From NCBI GenBank assembly GCA_041686955.1, contig JAWLCV010000044.1, positions 1 to 34,745 of the forward strand: a DNA stretch of 34,745 bases. The letters run 5' to 3'. The stretch is from UBA7803 sp041686955 (GTDB lineage Bacteria; Pseudomonadota; Gammaproteobacteria; Pseudomonadales; Azotimanducaceae). The notes under the pieces were generated by a model, which was given only the letters and a program-made list of their open reading frames with translations, made no database searches and was not told where the DNA came from. A program made the position numbers and the translations under genes. Each line of letters opens with the position of its first letter. Positions within the stretch are counted from its first letter, which is position 1. This document shows, piece by piece, positions 22,239-28,650 of this stretch.

Positions 22239-23468
22239 ATGAGCCCTACCGCTGCCCCACTCCACCCTGCCCCGCCGGCGCCGCTCGCCGAGGTGGCCCA
22301 GCGTGCCCTGACGGAGCTCGCCCGCGCCAGCGGCAATCCGGCCATCGAAGCCATCGGCGGGCACCGGCTGCTCATGGAGCGCGCGCGGCTGGCGGGGCTG
22401 CGTTTCGGCAACGGCCGCTCGGCGGGCGGAAGCTGCCGGTTTCTCGCCGCGCGGGAGGGCACCATTGCCGTGAATCTGCCCCGGGCTTCGGACTGGGAAC
22501 TGGTTCCCGCGTGGCTCGAAGGCGGGGCCGCCGAGCCCGGGGACTGGGCCGCGCTCGGTGCCGCCGTGGCACCGCTGCCGGCGGCGCCGCTGGTGGAGCG
22601 GGGCCGTATGCTGGGGCTGGCGGTGGCCCCCACGGGCCGGGCGGTCACCTGCACGTCCGGGTACTGGCGGATCACCGGACCACCCATGGCCGCGCCGGGC
22701 ACCCGGCGGCGCGGCGGGCCTCGGGTGATCGACCTCTCCGCCCTGTGGGCGGGCCCTCTGTGCGGCCACCTGCTGCACCTGGCGGGGGCGGAGGTGATCA
22801 AGGTGGAGTCGATCCGGCGCCCGGACGGCGCCCGGGAGGGGAATCCGGCGTTCTACGGCCTGCTGAACCAGGGCAAGCGGTGCCTCGCCCTGGACCTCAC
22901 CGATCCGGCGGGCCGGCGCGCTCTGCGGGCTCTGATCCTGCGCGCCGACGTGGTCATCGAGGCGGCGCGGCCACGGGCGCTCCGACAGATGGGCGTCGAC
23001 GCCGAGGCGCTGCTCTGCGACAAGCCCGGGCTCACCTGGATCAGCATCACCGGCTACGGCCGGGATGAGCCCGAGGCCGGGTGGGTGGCATTCGGCGACG
23101 ACGCCGCCGTGGCCGCCGGGCTCAGCGACGTCATGAGAGCGGCCACCGGCCGGTGGCAGTTCGCCGGCGACGCCATCGCCGATCCCCTCACCGGCGCGTG
23201 GGCTGCCGTGGCCGGCTGGCGGAGCTGGCAGAGCGGCGGCGGCCGCCTGGTATCCCTGGCGCTGGCCGACGTGGCGGCCTGCAGCCTGGCGGAAGCCGAG
23301 GCCCGGTTCGGCGCCGGCGAGGTGATCCGCCGGTTCGGCGACTGGTGGCGGGAGGCGGAGAACGGCGATCCCGCGGCAGGCCTGCCGCCTCGCCCCATCA
23401 CCGAGCCCGTGGCGCCGCTCGGCGCTCACACGGCCGAACTGCTGGCCGAGCTGGATCTGCCGTGCTGA
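22239..23468 (+). CDS. CaiB/BaiF (family III) CoA-transferase with N-terminal extension
   Basis: A 409-residue protein. The family III core begins only at about residue 160 with PRVIDLSALWAGPLCGHLL and AEVIKVES. It continues through LDLTDPAGRRALRALI and SITGYGRDE to Asp315 in DAIADPLTG, the position of the aspartate that forms the acyl-CoA anhydride. Residues 1-155 precede the core and include SAGGSCRFLAAREGTIAVNL and SDWELVPAWLE; they may be a degenerate half of the fold or a separate domain. Compared with standard members of about 400 residues, the C-terminal part is shortened by roughly the same amount. It may transfer CoA between carboxylic acids. It overlaps the amidohydrolase gene by 7 nt. 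Confidence 0.87.
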   Translation: MSPTAAPLHPAPPAPLAEVAQRALTELARASGNPAIEAIGGHRLLMERARLAGLRFGNGRSAGGSCRFLAAREGTIAVNLPRASDWELVPAWLEGGAAEPGDWAALGAAVAPLPAAPLVERGRMLGLAVAPTGRAVTCTSGYWRITGPPMAAPGTRRRGGPRVIDLSALWAGPLCGHLLHLAGAEVIKVESIRRPDGAREGNPAFYGLLNQGKRCLALDLTDPAGRRALRALILRADVVIEAARPRALRQMGVDAEALLCDKPGLTWISITGYGRDEPEAGWVAFGDDAAVAAGLSDVMRAATGRWQFAGDAIADPLTGAWAAVAGWRSWQSGGGRLVSLALADVAACSLAEAEARFGAGEVIRRFGDWWREAENGDPAAGLPPRPITEPVAPLGAHTAELLAELDLPC

Positions 23469-24871
23469 TCGCCGGCGCCGAGGTCTACGGCCTGCACCCG
23501 GCGGACGTGCGCGTCGAGGGAGGCAGGATCAGCGAGATCGGCCGCCTGCAGCGCCGCCCGGGCGAGCGGGTGCTCGACGCCCGCGGCGGCGCGCTGCTGC
23601 CCGGGCTCCACGACCATCACTTCCACCTCAGGTCCTTCGCCGCCTCCCTGGAGTCGGTACGCTGCGGCCCCTCGGATGTGACCGATGCCGACGCCCTGGT
23701 GGCCGCCCTGCACCGGGCCCGGAGCCCGGAGGGCGGCTGGATCCGCGGCATCGGCTACCACGAGAGCGTGGCCGGCGACATCGACCGGCACTGGCTCGAC
23801 CGTCACGGGCCCGACGCCCCGGTGCGCATCCAGCACCGCTCCGGACGGCTGTGGATCGTCAACTCCGCCGCAGTGGATCGTCTGGCGGACGCGGCGAGCC
23901 GGCTGCGCCTGCCGCTGCCCGCCCCGGGCCTGGAGAACGGCCGCCTCTACGACCTGGATCCGTGGCTGCGCCCGCTCACGGCGGCGCCGCCGGCACTGGG
24001 TCCCGCCAGCCGCCGGCTCGCCCGCTGGGGCGTCACCGGCATCACGGACATGACCCCGGACAACGGCGCCGAGATACTGACCACCCTCGCCGCGGCCCGC
24101 GCGGCGGGCGCGCTGCTGCAGCGGGTGCGGGTGGCGGGCCGTCTCGACCTCGCGTGGCCCGAGGGCGCGCTCGAGACCTCGTGGATCCACATCGGCGAGA
24201 CCAAGGTCCATCTTCACGAGAGCGCGCTGCCGCCGCTGGACGCGCTGTGCCGCACCATCGAGGCGAGCCACGGCCAGGGACGCCCGGTGGCCGTGCACTG
24301 CGTGACGGAAGCCGAACTGGTGTTCGCCGTCGCCGCGTTCGGAGAAGCCCGGGCCCGGCCGGGGGACCGCATCGAGCACGCGTCGGTGACCCCGCCGGCC
24401 CTGCTGGATCGGCTGCGCGAGCTGAACCTGACCGTGGTCACCCAGCCGAACTTCGTGGCCGAGCGGGGGGACGCCTACCTGGCGGAGGTGCCCGCCGGGG
24501 AGCACGCCTGGCTGTACCGATGCCGCAGCTTCCTGGCCGCGGGCATTCCCCTGGCCGGCGGCACCGACGCTCCCTTCGGCCATGCCGACCCGTGGCGCGC
24601 CATGCGCGCGGCGGTGGATCGCGCCACGGCCTCCGGCCGCTCGCTCGGCCCCGACGAAGCTCTGTCTGCCGAGCAGGCCCTGGCCCTGTTCCTCGGGGCG
24701 CCGGATTCGCCCGCCGAGCCCCGGCGAATCACCGTGGGCGCCGCCGCCGACCTCTGTCTGCTCGACCGGCCCTGGGCCCGCGCCCGGCAGGATCTTTCCA
24801 GCGACGCGGTGCGGGCGGTCCTGTGCAACGGCTCGTTAATCCACGATGGCGTCGATGAGGCCCCAGTCTAG
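23462..24871 (+). CDS. YtcJ-like amidohydrolase (amidohydrolase 3 family)
   Basis: A 469-residue metal-dependent hydrolase starting at a GTG that overlaps the stop of the CaiB-family gene (GTGCTGA). The N-terminal beta-sandwich begins LIAGAEVYG, followed by metal-binding HDHHFH (50-55; His53 and His55 of the HxH motif). Later landmarks are VAVHCVTEAE, RIEHASV and the catalytic aspartate in GGTDAPFG, with the C-terminal ADLCLLD strand that completes the sandwich. Members of this family hydrolyse amide or ester-like bonds in small molecules; a few act on ring systems. Its last 36 nt overlap the 3' end of a convergent crotonase gene. The fixed pairing with a CoA-transferase suggests a shared pathway; the substrate is unknown. 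Confidence 0.9.
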   Translation: MLIAGAEVYGLHPADVRVEGGRISEIGRLQRRPGERVLDARGGALLPGLHDHHFHLRSFAASLESVRCGPSDVTDADALVAALHRARSPEGGWIRGIGYHESVAGDIDRHWLDRHGPDAPVRIQHRSGRLWIVNSAAVDRLADAASRLRLPLPAPGLENGRLYDLDPWLRPLTAAPPALGPASRRLARWGVTGITDMTPDNGAEILTTLAAARAAGALLQRVRVAGRLDLAWPEGALETSWIHIGETKVHLHESALPPLDALCRTIEASHGQGRPVAVHCVTEAELVFAVAAFGEARARPGDRIEHASVTPPALLDRLRELNLTVVTQPNFVAERGDAYLAEVPAGEHAWLYRCRSFLAAGIPLAGGTDAPFGHADPWRAMRAAVDRATASGRSLGPDEALSAEQALALFLGAPDSPAEPRRITVGAAADLCLLDRPWARARQDLSSDAVRAVLCNGSLIHDGVDEAPV

Positions 24872-25852
24872 GGCCCGCTGTGCCGGAATCTTCTTGCCGA
24901 GCAACGCCATGTAGGCCGTGCGCTGCCGGCCTATGCGGCGCGGAATGCTGACGCACCCCCCCGCCCCCGGGATCAGGCCCATGCCGAGCTCCGGGAGCTG
25001 AAAGAAGGCGTTGGCGGTGGCGGTGAGGCGGTGCGCGAAGGCCGGCAGCTCGATGCCCGCGCCGATGCACGCCCGGTGCACGTGGAAGGCGTAACGGTCG
25101 GCGTGATCCACCAGGTAGCGGGCCGGCATGCGCAGCATGCGGATCATGTGCGCCTGTGCGGGATCGGTGAGGGTACCGAATTCGCCGAGCTCGCCCCCGG
25201 AGCTGAAGCACGGGCCGTTGGCGGACACGTTGACGCGGACGATGCCGTCGTCCAGGGCCACCAGCTTGAACGCCTCGGTGAGCGCATCGCGCATGGCCAC
25301 CGAGAGGGCGTTGCGGCTCTCCGGGTCGTTCAGCACGATGTCCAGCCGGTCGCCGTCGCGCTTCAGCAGCACCACGTTCTCCGGCGGCGGTCCGGAGCGG
25401 CCCGAATGCCAGGCGCGGAAGGCCGCCAGCCAGTTTTTGAACTCCCGCCCGCTCTGCAGGGTGGCGTACGCCAGCGACTCGAGGGTGAGCGCCTCCTGGG
25501 CGCTCATGGCGCAGGTGCTGCGCAGCACCTGCACCAGCACCGCCGCCGCCAGCGGATTGCGCCGGATGTTGGCCAGCGCCCGCTCGAGCTCCCCTTCGCT
25601 GGTCACCACCAGGTCCACCACGTCCGCGAGCTCGTTGGCCCGGGCGGTCTGCACGCCCACCACGGGGACCGGCTGCCGGGCGAGCCAGGCCCGGAGGGTG
25701 TCCAGATCCGCCGCCGTCAGTCCGTCCCGGGCGTCCAGATCCACCACCAGCACGCGGCGCTCGGCGGGGTCTTCGTCCGCCCAGCTCGGCTCCACCACCA
25801 GGGCCATGAGCTCCGCCGGGGTGAGATGGGAAGGAAGCCGCCCCCCGCTCAT
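24836..25852 (-). CDS. Unusual crotonase, tandem or circularly permuted
   Basis: A 338-residue crotonase-superfamily protein with an odd layout. Residues about 158-338 form a crotonase core: LDIVLNDPESRNALS, the oxyanion-hole region PCFSSGGEL (214-222), IGAGIEL with Glu269, and FQLPELGMGLIPGAGG with Glu288, the two catalytic glutamate positions. The protein then stops right after ALDWGLIDAIVD, where ordinary family members continue for about 70 helical residues. A segment like that missing tail lies at the N-terminus: VVDLVVTSEGELERALANI (78-96), NPLAAAVLVQVLR and ALTLESLAYATLQSG up to about 147. So the protein is either a truncated crotonase followed by a core, or a permuted one. The start overlaps the stop of a 10-codon upstream ORF. 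Confidence 0.86.
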   Translation of the reverse strand: MSGGRLPSHLTPAELMALVVEPSWADEDPAERRVLVVDLDARDGLTAADLDTLRAWLARQPVPVVGVQTARANELADVVDLVVTSEGELERALANIRRNPLAAAVLVQVLRSTCAMSAQEALTLESLAYATLQSGREFKNWLAAFRAWHSGRSGPPPENVVLLKRDGDRLDIVLNDPESRNALSVAMRDALTEAFKLVALDDGIVRVNVSANGPCFSSGGELGEFGTLTDPAQAHMIRMLRMPARYLVDHADRYAFHVHRACIGAGIELPAFAHRLTATANAFFQLPELGMGLIPGAGGCVSIPRRIGRQRTAYMALLGKKIPAQRALDWGLIDAIVD

Positions 25853-25881
25853 GGTTCCACGGGGCCGTGGTGATGGGTCAT
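25849..25881 (-). CDS. Ten-codon upstream ORF coupled to crotonase
   Basis: ATG at 25881 opens a 10-codon frame encoding MTHHHGPVEP, whose TGA overlaps the ATG of the crotonase (ATGA). The strong AGGAG ribosome-binding site lies 9 nt before this small frame, while the crotonase ATG itself has only a weak GGAA. This suggests translational coupling through a leader peptide. A sequencing indel joining the two frames is an alternative. Confidence 0.4.
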   Translation of the reverse strand: MTHHHGPVEP

Positions 25882-25938
25882 GGTCGTCAACTCCTGCATG
25901 TTCTCGCGCCCGCGATCGCCGTTGCCGAGAATCCTATA

Positions 25939-25944
25939 TATAAT
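25939..25944 (+). promoter_or_regulatory. Candidate -10 element in AT-rich patch
   Basis: The patch CCTATATATAATTCGG contains a perfect TATAAT (25939-25944), rare in this GC-rich DNA, 69 nt upstream of the HSD10-type dehydrogenase. No convincing -35 hexamer is seen at 16-18 nt. Because the patch is nearly symmetrical (TATATA) it could also serve the divergent crotonase. Confidence 0.4.
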
Positions 25945-26012
25945 TCGGCCCTACGTCACAATGCCAGACGCCCCGCACTCCGGGACCGGCAACCAACACA
26001 GGGACTGAAGTC

Positions 26013-26774
26013 ATGGAAATCAAAGGTCACAAAGCCATCATCGTCGGCGGCGCCTCGGGCATGGCGCGGGCCACCGCGGAAGCCTTCGTCGAGGCAGGCG
26101 GATCGGTCGCCATTCTGGACCTGCCGAGCTCGGACGGAGCGGCTGCCGCCGACAGTCTGGGCGGCACCTTCCACCCCTGCAACGTCACCGACTTCGCCGG
26201 CACCGAAACCGCCATCGCCGAGGCGGTGAAGGCACTCGGCGCCGTGCACTTTCTCTGCAACACCGCCGGCGGCGGCATCGCCAAGCGTACCCTCACCAAG
26301 GAGGGTCCGCACCCCCTCGAGGAGTTCCAGCGGGTGGTGGATCTCAACCTCATCTCGTCGTTCAACATCGCCCGGCTCGTGGCGGACCACATGTCGAAGA
26401 ACGAGCCCAACACCGACGGCGAGCGCGGCGTGATCGTCAACACCGCCTCCATCGCCGCCTTCGAAGGGCAGATCGGGCAGGTGGCCTATTCCGCCGCCAA
26501 GGGCGGCATTGCCGCCATGACGCTCACCATGGCCCGGGACCTGGGCAGCTTCGGCATCCGGGTCATGACCATCGCGCCGAGCCTCTTCTCCACCGGGCTG
26601 ACCAAGGGCATCCCCGACGAGTACTCCACCCAGCTCACCAAGGACGCGGCGTTTCCCAAGCGCATGGGCCGGCCGGAGGAGTATGCCCGCATGGCCATCG
26701 CCATCTACGAGACGGCCATGATGAACGGCGGCACCCTGCGGGTGGACGGCGGCCAGCGCTTCGCGCCGCGCTGA
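26013..26774 (+). CDS. Short-chain dehydrogenase, HSD17B10/3-hydroxyacyl-CoA dehydrogenase type
   Basis: A 253-residue classical SDR. AGGGA lies 9 nt before the ATG. It shows the cofactor loop GGASGMA (12-18), Asp36 that favours NAD, Asn112, and the catalytic Ser146, Tyr159 and Lys163 (YSAAKGG). The segments NTAGGGIAKRTLTKEGPHPL and NTASIAAFEGQIGQVAYS are characteristic of type 10 17-beta-hydroxysteroid / 3-hydroxy-2-methylbutyryl-CoA dehydrogenases, which oxidise 3-hydroxyacyl-CoA, including branched forms. It is the first gene of a three-gene operon and follows an AT-rich promoter-like patch. A role in beta-oxidation of a branched or ring-derived acyl-CoA is likely but not proven. Confidence 0.93.
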   Translation: MEIKGHKAIIVGGASGMARATAEAFVEAGGSVAILDLPSSDGAAAADSLGGTFHPCNVTDFAGTETAIAEAVKALGAVHFLCNTAGGGIAKRTLTKEGPHPLEEFQRVVDLNLISSFNIARLVADHMSKNEPNTDGERGVIVNTASIAAFEGQIGQVAYSAAKGGIAAMTLTMARDLGSFGIRVMTIAPSLFSTGLTKGIPDEYSTQLTKDAAFPKRMGRPEEYARMAIAIYETAMMNGGTLRVDGGQRFAPR

Positions 26775-26789
26775 GCCGGGAGAACGGTC

Positions 26790-27818
26790 ATGAAGCTCGC
26801 CATCGGAGCCGGCGTCTACACCGGCCGGCCCCAGCCCGACATCCCCTTCATCAAGCGCGCGGAGGAGCTGGGTTTCGACTCGGTATGGTGCGCGGAGACC
26901 TGGGGGGCGGACGCGCTGTCCCCCCTCGCCTTCATCGCCGCCCACACCAGCCGCATCAAGCTCGGCACCTCCATCGCCCACATCGACGGCCGCTCGGCGG
27001 CCATGATGGCCATGACCGCCCAGACCATCGACGCCATGGCCGGCGGCGGGCGGTTGCAGCTCGGCATCGGCACCTCCGGCCCGCAGGTGGTGGAAGGCTG
27101 GCACGGCCGGCCCTGGGGCCGGCCCAACTACCGGCTGCGTGACACCGTCAGCGTCCTGCGCAAGGTCTGGTCGGGGGAGCGCGTGGAGCACGACGGCAGG
27201 GAGATCCAGCTCCCCTACAACGGGCCCGGCGCCATCGGTCAGGGCAAGCCGCTGCGCAATGCTCTCAAGCCGCTGGCCGGCATCCCCATCCTCATCGGCG
27301 CGGAAACGCCGCTCAACGTGCGCATGACCGGCGAGGTGGCCGACGGCCTCATCACCCTGCACTCCGTGCCCCGGCAGATCGACGAGGTGCGCGCGCTGCT
27401 CGGCGAAGGCTCGGCGCGCCGCAGCGACGGCAAGACCGTCGACGACCTTCAGATCCTCGGCAGCGTCGCGGTGGCGGTCACCGACGACGTGGCGGGCACC
27501 ATCGAGAAGGCCAAGCGGGGCATCGCCCTCTACGCCGGCGGTTTCGGCTCCAAGGACGTCAACTTCCACAAGGACGCCTTCGCCAAGCGCGGCTATCAGG
27601 CCGAAGCAGATCGCATCCAGGAGCTGTTCCTGGCCGGCCGCCGGGACGAGGCCGCCGCAGCGGTGCCCGACGAGTACGTGGACGAGGAGATGCTCATCGG
27701 TCCCCCCGCACGTATCCGCGAGCGCTTCGCCACCTGGCGGGACTCCGGCTTCACCACCCTGCGCATTCAGACCGCGCGCGAGGACGTTCTCGAACTGATC
27801 GCCGAGGCCAACACATGA
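26790..27818 (+). CDS. Luciferase-like (LLM class) flavin-dependent oxidoreductase
   Basis: A 342-residue TIM-barrel oxidoreductase of the bacterial luciferase-like superfamily. GGGAGA lies 8 nt before the ATG. Landmarks include AEELGFDSVWCAETWGADALSPL near the N-terminus, IKLGTSIAHIDGRSAAMMAM, the glycine-rich RLQLGIGTSGPQVVEGWHG (about 88-106) and IPILIGAETPLNVRMTGEVADG (about 169-190). The overall form recalls members annotated as F420-dependent, but cofactor choice (F420 or FMN) cannot be read here; F420 would be notable in a gammaproteobacterium. It lies 15 nt after the dehydrogenase and overlaps the next gene by ATGA. Substrate unknown. Confidence 0.9.
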   Translation: MKLAIGAGVYTGRPQPDIPFIKRAEELGFDSVWCAETWGADALSPLAFIAAHTSRIKLGTSIAHIDGRSAAMMAMTAQTIDAMAGGGRLQLGIGTSGPQVVEGWHGRPWGRPNYRLRDTVSVLRKVWSGERVEHDGREIQLPYNGPGAIGQGKPLRNALKPLAGIPILIGAETPLNVRMTGEVADGLITLHSVPRQIDEVRALLGEGSARRSDGKTVDDLQILGSVAVAVTDDVAGTIEKAKRGIALYAGGFGSKDVNFHKDAFAKRGYQAEADRIQELFLAGRRDEAAAAVPDEYVDEEMLIGPPARIRERFATWRDSGFTTLRIQTAREDVLELIAEANT

Positions 27819-28627
27819 GCACGCAACGCGAAAAGTGTGAGCGGTTCCAGGCACTGCATGCAGGCCCCGGAGCCTTCATCATCCCCAATCCGTGGGACGC
27901 CGGATCGGCGAAGATCCTGCAGAATCTGGGATTCAGCGCCCTCGCCACCACCAGCGCCGGGTTCGCCTGTACCCTCGGACGCGCCGACGGCGAGCCGACC
28001 CTAGAGGAGAAGCTCGCCCACTGCCGCGCCATCGCCGACGCCACCGACGTTCCCGTGAACGCTGACTTCGAAGACGGCTACGCGGACGACCCGGAGGGCG
28101 TGGCGGCCAACGTGCGGCGGCTGGCGGAAACCGGGGTGGCGGGCTGCTCCATCGAGGATTTCAGCCGCACCACGCGCACCCTGTTCGAGCGCTCCCTGGC
28201 CGTCGAGCGGCTGCAGGCAGCGGCGGAAGCGGTCGCTGCCCTCCACATGCCGTTTCAGCTCACCGCGCGCTGCGAGAACCTGCTGCGGGGGGTGAACGAT
28301 CTCGAGGCCACCATCGAGCGCCTGCAGGCGTACCAGGCGGCGGGCGCCGACGTGCTGTACGCGCCCGGCGTCAGGAGCCTCGAGGATCTGGCCACGGTCA
28401 CCGGGGCGCTGGAGCGGCCGTTCAACGTGCTGGGCGTGTTCATGGCGGGCGCTTCGCTCGCGGATTTCGCCGCAGCGGGCGCCAAGCGGGTGAGCGTGGG
28501 CGGCGCGTTGACCTGGGCGGCCATCAAGCCCCTGCTCGATGCGGGCCGGGAGATGCTGGAATCGGGCACCTTCGCCTGGCTCGGCAACACCGCGTCGGGC
28601 GCCGAGGTGGCGAAGCTCTTGTCCTGA
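27815..28627 (+). CDS. Isocitrate lyase / PEP mutase family C-C lyase
   Basis: A 270-residue TIM-barrel protein of the PEP mutase/isocitrate lyase superfamily. It has NPWDAGSAKIL (about 26-36), TTSAGFA, NADFEDGY with the metal-binding acidic residues (about 82-89), SIEDFS, and TARCENLLRG followed by AGADVLYAPGV. Members cleave C-C bonds of 2-hydroxy- or methyl-branched dicarboxylates, decarboxylate oxaloacetate, or form P-C bonds; the specific reaction cannot be assigned. Isocitrate lyase itself is much longer and carries a KKCGH motif, absent here. The ATG overlaps the stop of the LLM gene (ATGA), making it the last gene of the operon. It converges with the mechanosensitive channel gene. Confidence 0.9.
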   Translation: MSTQREKCERFQALHAGPGAFIIPNPWDAGSAKILQNLGFSALATTSAGFACTLGRADGEPTLEEKLAHCRAIADATDVPVNADFEDGYADDPEGVAANVRRLAETGVAGCSIEDFSRTTRTLFERSLAVERLQAAAEAVAALHMPFQLTARCENLLRGVNDLEATIERLQAYQAAGADVLYAPGVRSLEDLATVTGALERPFNVLGVFMAGASLADFAAAGAKRVSVGGALTWAAIKPLLDAGREMLESGTFAWLGNTASGAEVAKLLS

Positions 28628-28650
28628 AGCCCGGCGGGCGAGCCTTCAGG
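28623..28650. terminator. Possible bidirectional hairpin between convergent genes
   Basis: CCTGAAG and CTTCAGG form a 7-bp stem across a 14-nt loop; the loop itself holds GCCCG-G-CGGGC. It spans both stop codons of the convergent genes (28627 and 28646). No T tract follows on either strand, so intrinsic termination is uncertain. Confidence 0.35.

Noticed and set aside
25956..27854. 632-codon frame antisense to the dehydrogenase/LLM operon
   Set aside because: Low-complexity shadow of three genes with clear catalytic motifs on the other strand.
27815..28627. Gene as isocitrate lyase of the glyoxylate shunt
   Set aside because: Too short, and it lacks the KKCGH signature; it belongs to the smaller PEP-mutase-type lyase group.
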